DNA of 64,000 nt. It comes from Mycolicibacterium sp. CR10 (lineage in GTDB: Bacteria > Actinomycetota > Actinomycetes > Mycobacteriales > Mycobacteriaceae). The notes below the pieces were generated by a model, which was not told where the DNA came from, searched no databases, and saw nothing but the letters and a program-made list of their open reading frames with translations. Location: assembly GCF_005222675.1 (NCBI RefSeq), contig NZ_STGE01000068.1, forward strand, positions 62,001-126,000, given 5' to 3'. Positions within the stretch are counted from its first letter, which is position 1; every line of letters begins with the position of its first letter. Shown here one piece after another: positions 25,212 through 42,329 of this stretch. A program made the translations under genes and the position numbers.

Positions 25212-30667
<5,456 letters not shown>

Positions 30668-30668
<1 letters not shown>

Positions 30669-33600
30669 TGAAGACGACCTTCGACAGGATCTCGGCCATG
30701 ACCTCCGAGCAGCGAGACAAGCTGACGGAGCAGTTCGACAAGGCGTCCCGGGTCGCCGGCGCCGAGCCGATCGCGGTGGTCGGCATCGGCTGCCGACTGC
30801 CCGGGGGAGTGACGGGTCCCGAGAGCTACTGGGAGTTGCTCGAGAGCGGCACCAGCGCCGTCACCGAAGTGCCTGCCGACAGGTGGGACGCTGAGGCGTA
30901 CTACGATCCGGACCTGACGGCGCCGGGTCGCATGCCGACCAAGTGGGGTGCCTACCTCAACGACATCTCCGGTTTCGACGCCGACTTCTTCGGCATCACG
31001 CCGCGCGAGGCCGCCGCGATGGACCCGCAGCAGCGGGTGCTTCTCGAGGTGGCCTGGGAGGCGTTGGAGAACGCCGGCCTGGCCCCGGATCAGCTGGGCG
31101 AGAGCCGCACTGCGGTCATGATGGGCGTGTACTACACCGAATACCAGAACTCGTCCGCGGGCAATCCGGACACCATCGACGCCTACTCCGCGACGGGCAA
31201 CGCGCACAGCGTGACGGTCGGCCGGATCTCGTACCTGCTGGGACTCAAGGGGCCCGCCGTCGCGGTCGACACCGCATGCTCGTCGTCGCTCGTCTCGATC
31301 CACCTGGCCTGCCAGAGCCTGCGGATGCGGGAGAGCGACCTCGCTCTGGCGGGCGGTGTCAGCCTCAATCTGCGGCCGGAAACCCAACTGGCCCTTGCTA
31401 AATGGGGCATGCTGTCACCGCACGGCAAATGCTACGCATTCGACTCGCGCGCCGACGGCTTCGTCCGCGGCGAGGGTGCCGGTGTCGTGGTACTCAAACG
31501 TCTCACCGACGCGGTCCGTGACGGCGATCGCGTGCTGGGCGTGGTGCGCGGGTCCGCAGTCAACCAGGACGGCCGGTCCAACGGCCTGACCGCGCCGAAC
31601 GCGCCGTCGCAGCGCGACGTCATCACCCGTGCGCTGCGCTCCGCCGACGTACCCGCCGCGTCGGTGAACTTCATCGAAACCCACGGCACCGGAACCGGTC
31701 TGGGCGATCCGATCGAGTTCGACGCGCTGGCCGCCGTCTACGGCCGCGGCGACGCCCCGTGCGCGCTGGGCGCGGTCAAGACCAACATGGGCCATCTCGA
31801 GGGTGCCGCCGGCGTGGCCGGCTTCATCAAGACCGTGCTGACGCTGCAGCACGGCACGATCCCGCCGAACCTCAACTTCGAGAAGTGGAACCCGACGATC
31901 GATCCGTCGGCGACCCGGCTGTTCGTGCCGACCGAGGCGGCCGAATGGCCGAAGAGCGAGAACCCGCGCCGCGGCGCGGTGTCGTCGTTCGGCATGGGCG
32001 GCACCAACGCCCACATCGTCGTGGAACAGGGCCCCGAGTACACCTCCGCGGTGCCCGCCGACACCGGCTCGGTCACGACGCTGCTGGTGTCCGGAAAGAC
32101 TGCCACCCGCGTGGCCGCCGCCGCTGCGAGGCTGGCCGACTGGCTCGAGGGCGACGGCGCCTCGGTGCCGCTGGCCGATGTCGCCAACACCGTCAACCAC
32201 CACCGCAGCCGCTACGGCACCATCGCCACCGTGTGCGCGCGCGACCACGCCGAAGCGGTCACCGGTCTGCGCGCACTCGCGGCCGGCGCGCCCGCGCCCA
32301 ATGTCGTTGCCGCCCATGATGGCAAGACTGGCGCGGGAACCGTGTTCCTGTACTCCGGCCAGGGCGCGCAGTGGGCCGGAATGGGCAGGGCGCTGCTTGT
32401 CGAGGAACCCGCGTTCGCCAAGGCCGTCGACGAGCTGGAGCCCACCTTCATCGACAAGGTCGGCTTCTCGCTGCGTCAGGTGCTCGAGTCCGGCGAGCCC
32501 GTCGTCGGAATCGACCGCATCCAGCCGGTGATCGTCGGGATGCAGTTGGCGCTGACGGCGCTGTGGCGCTCCTACGGAGTGGAACCCGATGCGGTGATCG
32601 GTCATTCGATGGGGGAGACCACGGCAGCGATCGTGGCCGGAGCACTCACCCCGGCGGAGGGCCTGGACGTGATCGCCACCCGGACGCGGCTGATGAAGCG
32701 GCTGTCCGGCCAGGGCGCGATGGCGCTGCTGGAGCTGGACGCGTCGGCGGCCGAGAAGCTCATCGCCGACCGGCCCGACGTCACCGTCGCCGTGTATGCC
32801 TCGCCGAAGCAGTCGGTGATCGCCGGACCACCCGACCAGGTGGACGAGCTGGTGGCCGTAGTCGATGCGCAGGGCAAGCTGGCGCGCCGGATCGAGGTCG
32901 ATGTGGCCTCGCACCACCCCACGATCGACCCGGTCCTGCCCGAATTGCGGGACGCCCTGGCCTATTTGACGCCAGTGGCGCCGAAGATCCCGTTGATCTC
33001 CACCGTCGGCTACGCCGGCTCGGCGCCGCTGTACAGCGCCGACTACTGGGCGGCCAACCTGCGCAACCCGGTGCGGTTCAGCCAGGCGGTGCACGAGGCC
33101 AGCGGCGAGAACAGCACTTTCATCGAGATCAGCCCGCACCCACTGCTGACGCACGCCATCGCCGACACCCTGGGCGCCCAGGGGACCAGCCGGAAGTTCC
33201 ACGTCGGGGCGACGGTCAACCGCGACACCCCTGAGACGCTGGCGTTCCACACGCAGTTGGCCGCGGTCCGGCCGCCCGCCGTCGAGGCGCCCGCCGAAGC
33301 GGATGCCCGGGTGGCCGGGGTGGTCTCGGCGCCCACGACGGCATGGCAGCACACCGCGTACTGGATGGCGGACCGCTCGTCGGGACACGAGTTCTCAGGC
33401 GCCCACCCGCTTCTGGGCCTGCACGTCGAACTGCCCTCGGGCACCGGCCATGTGTGGCAGTCCGACGTCGGGCTGGAGCCGCACCCCTGGCTGGCCGACC
33501 ACATCGTGCACGGCCTGCCCGTGATGCCGGGCGCAGGCTTCGCCGAAATCGCGTTGGCGGCAGGATGTGAGGCCCTCGGCCAGCCCGCCACCGGCGTCGA

Positions 33601-36082
33601 CGTCCAGGTCGACGTTGAGCAGATGCTTCCGCTCGACCCGCACACCAAGCTGACCACCCAGGTGGTGCGCGACGAGACCAGCGGCGAACTGCGCGTCGAG
33701 ATCCATTCTCGCTCCGACGCGGGAACCTGGACCCGCCATGCCGTGGGGCGGGTTCGGGCCGCCGAGGCCGCAACGCCCGCCAGGCTCACCCCTGCATCCG
33801 ACGGCACCGCGGTGTCGCCGGCGGACTTCTACACCGCGCTGCGTCGCACCGGTGCCCATCACGGGCACGCCTTCGCCGCGCTGACCCGCATCGTGCGCGG
33901 CAGCGGGGCGGCGGACACCGAGATCGTGCTGCCGGACGAGGCGACACCGCACCGCGGCATCGTGCTGCACCCGGTGATGCTCGACGCCGCACTGCAGGGT
34001 CTGGCGGCCGCAATGAGCGACGAGGTTCTTTCGGCTCAGACCGATGTCACGTTCTTGCCGGTCGGGTTCGGCTCCATCCGGGTGTTCGGCGACATCGGCC
34101 GCCGGGCCAGGTGCCGCGCCGAGCTCATCGGTGTCGACGAGGACAGCGGCGACGCCACCGGCCGGGTCACCCTCACTGACGACACCGGAACGGTGCTAGC
34201 CCAGGTCAACGACGTCCACCTCAAGCGCATCCAGCGCCGCACGGTGCCGCTGCCGTTGTCGCAGAAGATCTTCGACTCGACGTGGGTCCAATCTCCTGCT
34301 GCGTCCGGCAGCCCGGCGACCGGTAGCTGGCTGGCGCTGGCCGACACCGCCGCGGCGCTGTCGACGGCCCAGGACTTCGCGACCACATTCGCTGCGCCGC
34401 AACGCCGGATCATCACCGCGGACCTCGGTGACGAGTCCGCCGTCCGGGAGGCGTTCGCCACTGCGACGGCCGATCCCGACCTGCCGCCCGCGGGCGTCAT
34501 CGTCTTCATGGATCATCCCGAGTTCGACGGCACCGACGCCGCGGGCGGGTTGGCGCACGCCCGGGACGTGATCTGGGGCGTCGCCGGTACGGTCCGCGCG
34601 ATCGTCGGCAGCTGGCACGGCAAGGCGCCGCGACTGTGGTTGGTCAGCAAGGGCGGACTGGTCGTCACGGACACCGACGGCGCAGGCAACCCGGGCACCG
34701 GCAGCCTCAAAGGTCTGGTGCGGGTGCTGGCCTACGAGCATCCGGATCTGAAGACCACGATCCTCGACACCGGTGACGGTGATGCGGCGGCCACGCTGGC
34801 GACCGAGATCGAAGGTGCCGGCACCGCCGCCCAGACGGAGGATGTCATTGGGTGGCGCGGCGGCATCCGCTATGTCGAACGGCTCTCGCGGGCAAAGCTT
34901 CCCGCGACACCGGGACAGCTGGTCGTGCGCAAGGACGGGTCCTACGTCGTCACCGGCGCCCTCGGCGGTGTGGGCATGGCGGTGGTCCGCTGGCTGGTGG
35001 ACAACGGCGCCGGCCGCGTGGTGGTCAACGGCCGCAACGCGCCGTCGGACGAGGTGCAGGCGGTCATCGACGAGCTGTCGAACCGCGCCGAGATCGTCGC
35101 GACCCTGGGAGATATCGCCCAGCCCGGCGTTGCCGAGCGGCTCGTCGCCTCCGCGGAGCACACCGGCAAGCCGTTGCGCGGCGTGATCCACTCGGCGGCG
35201 GTGCTCGAGGACGAGCTCGTGGTCGGGCTCACCCGAGAGAGCCTGGACAGCATCTGGGTGCCCAAGGCCGCGGGGGCGCTGCGCCTGCACGAGGTCACCG
35301 CAGGACTGGATCTCGACTGGTGGGTCGGCTTCTCGTCGATCGTTTCGCTGCTCGGCTCGCCCGGTCAGGCGGCCTACGCGTGCGCAAACGCGTGGCTGGA
35401 CGCGCTCGTCGCCTGGCGCAAGGCAGCCGGTCTGCCCGCGACCGCGATCAACTGGGGCCAGTGGGCCGACGTCGGCCTGGCCAGTTCGCTGCGATTCAGC
35501 GTTCTCGATCCGATCACGCCCGCCGAAGGCGTCGACGCGCTGGGCGGCGTGCTGGCCGCGGGCCTCTCGCGCGTCGGGGTGGCGCGGCTGCGGCTGGATC
35601 GTGCGGCTGCGGCGTTCCCGGAGATTCACCAGATCGGCTTCTTCAACCAGCTGGTGGGGGAGCTGGAAACCGATCAGATCGACGAGGATTGGGGCGGCGC
35701 CGATGCGCTGCGCGAGCTCGATGCCGCCGAGATCAACCGGGTGGTCGTGGCCCGGCTGCGCCGGCGGATCTCGGCCATCATGGGCTACTCCGACGACAGC
35801 GCCGTGGACATCGCGCAGCCCCTGACGGAGCTGGGACTCGACTCGTTGATGGCGGTTCGGATGCGCAACACCATCCGGGGCGACTTCGGGGTGGAGCCAC
35901 CGGTGGCCCTGCTGCTGCAGGGTGCCTCGCTGGCCGACCTCGCCCTCGATCTCATCCGTCAGCTCGACCTTGCCGAAGAGGACAAGTCGGAGCGCCCCAA
36001 CGCCCTGCGGGACCGCGCACAGCAGCGTGCCGCAGCGCGTCAGAAAGCCGCATCGCGGCGAAAGGTGGGACCACGATCGTGA
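30668..36082 (+). CDS. ppsD: Type I polyketide synthase PKS4, PpsD type with PpsB-type KS (KS-AT-DH-KR-ACP)
   Basis: 1804 residues. The N-terminal docking segment FDRISAMTSEQRDKLTEQFD and the KS (about 35 to 455; Cys204 in TACSSS; TAVMMGVYYTEYQ) are like PpsB. The remainder is PpsD type: AT (about 560 to 850; GHSMGE Ser647; VASHHP, methylmalonyl type in PpsD); DH (about 905 to 1190; HIVHGLPVMP with His945, and DAALQ with Asp1106); KR (about 1425 to 1600; GALGGVG, Tyr1570 in YACAN, LED loop as in B-type KRs); ACP (about 1690 to 1765; GLDS Ser1726); basic tail RDRAQQRAAARQ. It has no ER; in PDIM synthesis a separate ER (Rv2953) supplies this step, but none is in the window. The start and the previous stop share one base. 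Confidence 0.92.
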
Positions 36083-39000
36083 CGAGCAGTACAGGGGATG
36101 AGTTACCGGACAACGCCATTGCCGTCATCGGCATGGCGGGCCGGTTCCCCGGAGCGAACTCGGTCTCGGAGTTCTGGCGCAACCTGCGCAACGGGGTGGA
36201 GTCCATCGTCGACCTTTCCGAGGACGATCTGCGCGCCGCGGGGGTCACCGAGCGGGCGCTGGCGAACCGCTCTTACGTCCGGCGCGCGGCGCTGATGTCG
36301 GGCATCGAGGAGTTCGACGCGGACTTCTTCGGTTTCACCCCGTACGCCGCGCGGCAGCTCGATCCCCAGCACCGGTTGTTCCTGCAGACGGTGTTCCACG
36401 CGCTCGAGGACGCCGGCTACGACCCGGCCGACATGGAATCCACCGTCGGCGTGTTCGGAACCAGCTCGGCCAGCGGCTATCTGCTGCACAACCTGATGTC
36501 GAACTACGACCCGATGATGGTCATCGGCCAGGGCGCCAGCTTCGAGATGGTGAACCTGTCGCTGCAGAACGACAAGGACCATCTGGCCACCCGGGTGGCC
36601 CACCAGTTCGATTTCCGCGGGCCCGCCCTGGCGGTGGCCACGGCGTGCTCGTCGTCGCTGGTCGCCGTGCACCTGGCGTGCCAGTCGATCCTCAACGGCG
36701 AGTGTGACATTGCGCTGGCCGGCGGCTCGTCGCTGCGGGTGCCGCACCACGTCGGTTACTGGTACGAGCAGGGCTCGATGGTCTCCCCGACCGGCCACTG
36801 CAGGCCTTTCGACGTCCGTTCCGACGGCACCATCTTCGGCAGCGGCGTCGGCGTGGTCGTGCTGAAGGCTCTCCAGGACGCGGTCGACGACGGGGACCAC
36901 ATCCACGCGGTGATCCGCAGCTCGGCGCTCAACAACGACGGCGCCACCAAGATGACCTACGCCGCGCCCAACGCGATCGGCCAGGCCGAGGTCATCGCCG
37001 AGGCCCATGCCATCGCCGGCGTCGACGCGTCGACCATCGGCTACATCGAATCCCACGGCACCGGAACGCCGTTGGGTGACCCGATCGAGATCGAGGGCCT
37101 GCGGCAGGCGTTCGACCTCGCCGAGGAAACCCGCAGCGGCCCCTGCTACATCGGGTCCGTCAAGTCCAACATCGGTCACCTCGAGACGGCGGCCGGCATC
37201 GCGGGTCTGATCAAGGCCATCCTGTGCCTGGAGCACAAGGCGATCCCGGCGACCCTGCACTACACCAGCCCCAATCCCGAGCTGCACATCGACCGCGGAC
37301 CGTTCCGGGTGCGCAGCCAGGACGGGCCGTGGGAGTCCGACGGGATCCGCCGTGCCGGCGTCAGCTCGTTCGGCGTCGGCGGCACCAATGCGCACATCGT
37401 TCTCGAGGAGGCACCGACACAGCCCGCCCCGGTGACCCGGACCGGCCCGCAGGTGCTGGTGCTGTCGGCGAGAACCCAAGAGGCCCTTGCCCAGTCGCGG
37501 GCCACCCTGGCCGGCGAGCTCGCCGCGTCCACCGGAGCGAACGAGATCAGCCTGCCCGACGCCGCCTACACGCTGACGCGTCGCCGCAAGGAACCGGTCC
37601 GGCTCGCAGCGGTCGTCCACGATGCGGAGAACGCCGCCGCGGTACTGGCCGCCACCGAGACCGACAATGTCTTCATCGGCGACGCCGTGCCAGGTGCTGA
37701 AAACTCCGGTGACAAGGTCGCTTTCCTGTTCCCCGGCCAGGGCGCACAGCACGTCGGGATGGCCCGCGGACTCTACGAAAGCGAACCGGTGTTCGCCCGG
37801 CACTTCGACGAGTGCGCGACAGCATTCAGCGACGAGATGAACTACGACCTGCGCGCCGAAATCTTCGACGGCGTCGGGCGCAACCTCGAGCACACCGACC
37901 GGGCCCAGCCCGCACTGTTCACGGTGGAGTACGCGCTGGCCAAGCTGATCCAGTCCTACGGGGTGGCGCCCTCGATCATGGCCGGGCACAGCATCGGCGA
38001 ATACCCGGCAGCCACCATCGCGGGGGTCTTCGACCTGGAGACCGCCGTCAAGGTGGTGTCGATGCGCGCCCGCCTGATGCACGCCGCACCGCGTGGCGTC
38101 ATGGTGGCCGTGGCGTTGGGCCCCGAGGCGATCGCCGAACACCTCACGCCCGACGTCGATCTCGCGACGATCAACGACCCGGGCAGCAGCGTGATCGCTG
38201 GCAGCGAAGAGGCGATCCAGACATTCCAGGCCGTCCTGGCCGAGAAGGGGATCGTCGCGCGGCGGGTTCGCACGTCGCACGCGTTCCACTCGCGCCTGAT
38301 GGACCCTGTGGTCGGCGAGTTCACCGCGTTCCTGTCCCGCCAGACGCTGCGCGAGCCGCAGATCCCGTTGCTGTCCAACATCACCGGCACCACGATGTCG
38401 GCGGCCGAGGCGACCAACCCGTCGACCTGGGCCCGTCAGATCCGGGCCACCGTCCGCTTCGCCGACGAACTCGACCAACTGCTCACCGACCCGGACCGCG
38501 TGCTGATCGAGGTCGGCCCCGGCGGCACCCTGACCTCGTCGGCGGGACGCCACCCGCGGTGGTCGGAACGGCACCGTGCGGTGCGTCTGATGCGCCATCA
38601 GGCGCAGAACCGCAGTGACCATGACACGTTCCTGCTGGCCCTGGGTCAGCTGTGGGCTGCCGACGTGGACATCGACTGGACCCAGGGATCCGACGCCGCC
38701 CCGCACCTGGTGTCGCTGCCCGGCTACCCGTTCCAGCGCCAGCGGCACTGGGTCGAGCACAACGCCGGCGCGGCATGGCTGACGGCTGGCGCGTCAGCCA
38801 ACGGTGTGTCGGCTGAGGGCGCACCCGCTACGACGGCACCCACGGCGGCGGGTGGCAAGTCGGTGGTGGAGACCGCGCTGCTGCGGATCTGGTCGCAGTG
38901 CCTGGGCCTGTCCGACATCGATCGCCACGCCAACTTCTTCGAACTGGGCGGCGACTCGCTGGTCGCGATCAGCGTCGCGATGACCGCGGGCCACGAGGGC

Positions 39001-40500
39001 CTGGACCTGACCCCTCAGGATCTCTACGAGAACCAGACGGTGTCGGCGCTGGCCAAGGTGCTGACGGCGCGCTACGCCGAGGGGGGTCTGGCGCGCCAGA
39101 CGCTCGACGACTCGGTCGACCCGCCGGTTCCGCCGAATGTGGCGTTCTTCCTCGAACACGGCCTGCGCGACGTGGGCCGCTGGCGCACTCCGGTGATCCT
39201 GCACCTGCGCTCCGACGTCGGTGAGGACGATGTCAAGGCAGTCCTCACCGCCGTGAGCGGCCTGCACGACGCACTGCGGGTGCACATGGTGGAACGCTCG
39301 GGTACCTGGAGCCAGCACATCGTCGACGCGGGCGAGTTCACCGAACTGGTGACCGCACACCTGCCCGAGGGGGTCGCCGCAGGCAGCCCACAGGAGCGCG
39401 AGGCGGTACAGAGCCTGCTCGATGAGCAGGTCCGCGAGCACCAACTGCTGAGCTCCCCGTTGACCGCGACCTTCATCCGCGGAGTGGCAGGCGGTCTGTC
39501 CTACCTGGCGCTCAGCGTGCATGGGATTGCCACCGACGATGTCTCGCGAGATGTGCTGCTCACCGACATCTTCACCGCGTTCAGCCAGCGCATGGCGGGC
39601 GACGAGATCGTCCTGGCGCCGGTGGCCACCTCGTGGCGGGAGTGGTCCCAGCGGTGCGCGGGCCTGGCCACCCATCCGGCCGTGCTCGAGAGCCGCGACT
39701 ACTGGCTCGACACGGCGAAGAAGCCCACGTTGAGCATCGTCGGGCAGGAGGCGTCACAGCCTCCTGGTGCCGCGGATCTGGTCCGGCTGTCGTCGGCGCT
39801 GTCGGCCGACGAGACCGGTGAGGTCGACGACGCGCGACGAAGGCTGCGACTGCCGGTCGAGGAGATCCTGCTTGCCGCGCTCGGTCGCGCGGTCGCGGCC
39901 ACCGCCGGCGACGGCGCCGTGGCCGTCGACCTCAGCGGCCGCGGACGGTCGGTACTCAAGCCCGACGTCGACCTGCAACGGACGGTCGGGTGGTTCAGCA
40001 CCATCCATCCCGTGGTGCTGAACGCCGCGTCGGCGCAGCAGACCGGCGCCAGGGAACTACTCGACGAAGTGCGCGACACGTTGAAGGCGGTGCCGCACTA
40101 CGGAATCGGCTACGGCCTGCTGCGGTACATGTATGCCCCGACCGCCCGTCTGCTCGCCACCACCCGCGCGCCCGACATCCTGTTCTCGCACATCGGCACC
40201 ATTCCCGACGCTCCCGCCGATCAGCCCGAGGACGCACCGGTGCGGTTCGACTCGGATACCGCCATGCCGATCCGCGACGCACTGCCCGGGCTGGGGCACG
40301 CCCTCGAGCTGAGGGTGTACCGGAGCGCCGGTGTGCTACACCTGGATTGGTGGTATGACAGTCGACGGCTCGGTCCCACTGATGTGGAATCGTTTGCCCG
40401 GCAATACTCCTCCGCACTCGTCGAGCTCACGCGGGACGCGGTCGCCGAGGAGGATGTCGATGCGGCCGGCGACGAGCTGGCCCTGGTCGACCTGTCATGA
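36079..40500 (+). CDS. ppsE: Type I polyketide synthase PKS5, PpsE type (KS-AT-ACP-condensation-like domain)
   Basis: 1473 residues from a GTG at 36079 that overlaps the PKS4 stop. Upstream continuation of the frame runs through PKS4 out of frame and is not coding. KS (about 10 to 430; Cys190 in TACSSS; HGTGT), AT (about 550 to 850; GHSIGE Ser638; HAFH motif), ACP (about 925 to 1000; LGGDSL Ser960) and a C-terminal condensation/acyltransferase-like domain of about 430 residues (VHGIATDDVS near 1148, GYGLLRYMY near 1350). No reductive domain is present, so the last beta-keto group stays, giving a ketone after release. Layout and length match PpsE (1488 residues). In M. tuberculosis, PpsE ends the chain and works with TesA. 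Confidence 0.94.
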   Translation: MTSSTGDELPDNAIAVIGMAGRFPGANSVSEFWRNLRNGVESIVDLSEDDLRAAGVTERALANRSYVRRAALMSGIEEFDADFFGFTPYAARQLDPQHRLFLQTVFHALEDAGYDPADMESTVGVFGTSSASGYLLHNLMSNYDPMMVIGQGASFEMVNLSLQNDKDHLATRVAHQFDFRGPALAVATACSSSLVAVHLACQSILNGECDIALAGGSSLRVPHHVGYWYEQGSMVSPTGHCRPFDVRSDGTIFGSGVGVVVLKALQDAVDDGDHIHAVIRSSALNNDGATKMTYAAPNAIGQAEVIAEAHAIAGVDASTIGYIESHGTGTPLGDPIEIEGLRQAFDLAEETRSGPCYIGSVKSNIGHLETAAGIAGLIKAILCLEHKAIPATLHYTSPNPELHIDRGPFRVRSQDGPWESDGIRRAGVSSFGVGGTNAHIVLEEAPTQPAPVTRTGPQVLVLSARTQEALAQSRATLAGELAASTGANEISLPDAAYTLTRRRKEPVRLAAVVHDAENAAAVLAATETDNVFIGDAVPGAENSGDKVAFLFPGQGAQHVGMARGLYESEPVFARHFDECATAFSDEMNYDLRAEIFDGVGRNLEHTDRAQPALFTVEYALAKLIQSYGVAPSIMAGHSIGEYPAATIAGVFDLETAVKVVSMRARLMHAAPRGVMVAVALGPEAIAEHLTPDVDLATINDPGSSVIAGSEEAIQTFQAVLAEKGIVARRVRTSHAFHSRLMDPVVGEFTAFLSRQTLREPQIPLLSNITGTTMSAAEATNPSTWARQIRATVRFADELDQLLTDPDRVLIEVGPGGTLTSSAGRHPRWSERHRAVRLMRHQAQNRSDHDTFLLALGQLWAADVDIDWTQGSDAAPHLVSLPGYPFQRQRHWVEHNAGAAWLTAGASANGVSAEGAPATTAPTAAGGKSVVETALLRIWSQCLGLSDIDRHANFFELGGDSLVAISVAMTAGHEGLDLTPQDLYENQTVSALAKVLTARYAEGGLARQTLDDSVDPPVPPNVAFFLEHGLRDVGRWRTPVILHLRSDVGEDDVKAVLTAVSGLHDALRVHMVERSGTWSQHIVDAGEFTELVTAHLPEGVAAGSPQEREAVQSLLDEQVREHQLLSSPLTATFIRGVAGGLSYLALSVHGIATDDVSRDVLLTDIFTAFSQRMAGDEIVLAPVATSWREWSQRCAGLATHPAVLESRDYWLDTAKKPTLSIVGQEASQPPGAADLVRLSSALSADETGEVDDARRRLRLPVEEILLAALGRAVAATAGDGAVAVDLSGRGRSVLKPDVDLQRTVGWFSTIHPVVLNAASAQQTGARELLDEVRDTLKAVPHYGIGYGLLRYMYAPTARLLATTRAPDILFSHIGTIPDAPADQPEDAPVRFDSDTAMPIRDALPGLGHALELRVYRSAGVLHLDWWYDSRRLGPTDVESFARQYSSALVELTRDAVAEEDVDAAGDELALVDLS

Positions 40501-40530
40501 CCGCCACCGCCTGCAGGAGGGGAGGACTCC

Positions 40531-41526
40531 GTGAGCAGCTCTGAGAAGGCGGTGATCGTCGGGGGACTCAAGAAGTCCTTCGGTGACGTGGTGGCTCTGC
40601 GCGACGTCAGCTTCGAGGTCGAGCGCGGCGAGGTACTCGGTCTGCTGGGGCCCAACGGTGCGGGCAAGACCACGACGGTCAACATCTTGTCGACGCTCAG
40701 CAGGCCCGACGACGGGCACGCGATCGTGGCGGGCCACGACGTGGTCCGCAATCCCGCCGGGGTACGACGATCCATCATGCTGACCGGCCAGTACGCGGCG
40801 CTGGACGACATGCTCACCGCGAGGGAGAACTTGGTCATCTTCGGGCGCCTGCAGGGCCTCAAGAAGACGGATGCGCGCTCGCGAGCCACGGAACTTCTCG
40901 AGCAGTTCGACCTCGTCGAGGCAGCGGACCGAGTTGTCGGAACCTTCTCCGGCGGTATGCGCCGACGCATCGACATCGCGTGCGGTTTGGTGGTCCGCCC
41001 AGAAGTGGTGTTCCTCGATGAGCCGACCACCGGTCTGGATCCTCGCAGCAGGCAAGCTATTTGGGAGTTGGTGACCGATTTCAAGGAAGCCGGCATCGCC
41101 ACGCTGCTGACCACGCAGTACCTCGAGGAGGCCGACGCACTGAGCGACCGCATCATCGTGATCGACCACGGGACGATCATCGCGGAGGGAACCGCCGACG
41201 AACTCAAGGAACGTACCGGGGGCACGTTCTGCGAAATCGTTCCGCGCAGACTCACCGACATCCCGGCAATGGCCGCAGCACTCGGCCCACTGCTTCCTGC
41301 CGAGAACCGCGCCGCACTGTCCGATGCCTCGGACCGGGTGTCCATTCCGGCACCGGACGGGCCGAGCACCCTCATGCAGGCCCTCCATCAACTGGAGAAA
41401 GCGGAGATCGATCTTCTGGACATCGCTTTGCGGCGGCCTTCGCTGGACGAGGTCTTCCTCGCGCTCACCGCCGAGAACAAGAGCGATGCGCCCACCACAC
41501 GGGTGACCGCGGAGAAAGTCTCTTGA
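40531..41526 (+). CDS. drrA: ABC transporter ATP-binding protein, DrrA type
   Basis: 331 residues. Walker A GPNGAGKT (about 38 to 45), signature FSGGMRRRIDIACGL (about 138 to 152), Walker B VVFLDEPTTGLDP (about 158 to 170) and the switch region are all intact, and the C-terminal extension is that of the daunorubicin-resistance ATPase family. The same gene follows ppsE in the PDIM locus, where DrrABC takes part in moving the finished lipid to the cell surface. The GTG start at 40531 has a strong gcaggaggggagg site upstream. Confidence 0.92.
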   Translation: MSSSEKAVIVGGLKKSFGDVVALRDVSFEVERGEVLGLLGPNGAGKTTTVNILSTLSRPDDGHAIVAGHDVVRNPAGVRRSIMLTGQYAALDDMLTARENLVIFGRLQGLKKTDARSRATELLEQFDLVEAADRVVGTFSGGMRRRIDIACGLVVRPEVVFLDEPTTGLDPRSRQAIWELVTDFKEAGIATLLTTQYLEEADALSDRIIVIDHGTIIAEGTADELKERTGGTFCEIVPRRLTDIPAMAAALGPLLPAENRAALSDASDRVSIPAPDGPSTLMQALHQLEKAEIDLLDIALRRPSLDEVFLALTAENKSDAPTTRVTAEKVS

Positions 41527-42329
41527 TCGACACCTCGACGATTCGGCCGACAACCTCCGTCGTTCAGCAATGGTGGGTGCTGACCGTACGGATGGTCACG
41601 CCGTCTCTGCGCAACGGCGAGGTAGCCACCCTGGCCGCCGGATCGATCATGTTCACGATCGGCTTCTACATCCCACTGAAGAAGATCACCGGTGCCGCAA
41701 CCGGTATGAGCAGCTACGCGCAGTTCCTCACGCCGATGGTCGTCATCGTCGCGATCACCTTCGCGGCGGTATCGGCGGCGTTCCGATCCGCCACCGACGC
41801 CGGACTGGGGATCAATCGACGATTCAAGGCGATGCCGATTCCGCCGCTGACGCCGCTGGCCTCCCGTATGGCCGCCAGCCTCTACCGGTGCGCGATCGCG
41901 CTGACTGTCTCTCTGATCTGCGGGTACGTCATCGGTTTCCGGTTCCACGGCGGCATCGCCGACACCGTGGCCTTCCTGCTCCTGGCACTCCTGGTCGGCG
42001 GCGCCCTGTCGCTGCTGGGGGACCTGATCGGCACGGCAACGGAGAACCCCGAGGCCACCACGCACCTCATCCTGCTGCCGCAGTTGATCTTCGGTTTCCT
42101 GTCGGTCGGGATTCAACCGGCCGAACGGTTCCCGGAGTGGATCCAGGGGTTCGTCCGAAATCAACCTGTCTCGCAGTTCGTCTATGCGCTCCGCGCTTTG
42201 GCCGGCGACACCACCCCGACCGCCCCGCAGGTGACCTGGGCGGTGATCGGCCCCGCACTGATCTGGGCCGTCGGGATGATCGTCGTACTCATTCCGCTGC
42301 ACTCGCTCGTCGCCGCCAGGCGTCAGTGA
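41523..42329 (+). CDS. drrB: ABC transporter permease, DrrB type
   Basis: About 268 residues with a TTG start at 41523 overlapping the drrA stop. About six hydrophobic membrane segments are visible (for example VVIVAITFAAVSAAF, AIALTVSLICGYVIGF, TVAFLLLALLVGGALSLLG, LIWAVGMIVVLIPLHSLV). ABC-2 type membrane domain. The loop LSVGIQPAERFPEWIQGFVRNQPVSQFVYALR is typical of DrrB/DrrC proteins. It should form the membrane part of the exporter with DrrC. Confidence 0.9.
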   Translation: MIDTSTIRPTTSVVQQWWVLTVRMVTPSLRNGEVATLAAGSIMFTIGFYIPLKKITGAATGMSSYAQFLTPMVVIVAITFAAVSAAFRSATDAGLGINRRFKAMPIPPLTPLASRMAASLYRCAIALTVSLICGYVIGFRFHGGIADTVAFLLLALLVGGALSLLGDLIGTATENPEATTHLILLPQLIFGFLSVGIQPAERFPEWIQGFVRNQPVSQFVYALRALAGDTTPTAPQVTWAVIGPALIWAVGMIVVLIPLHSLVAARRQ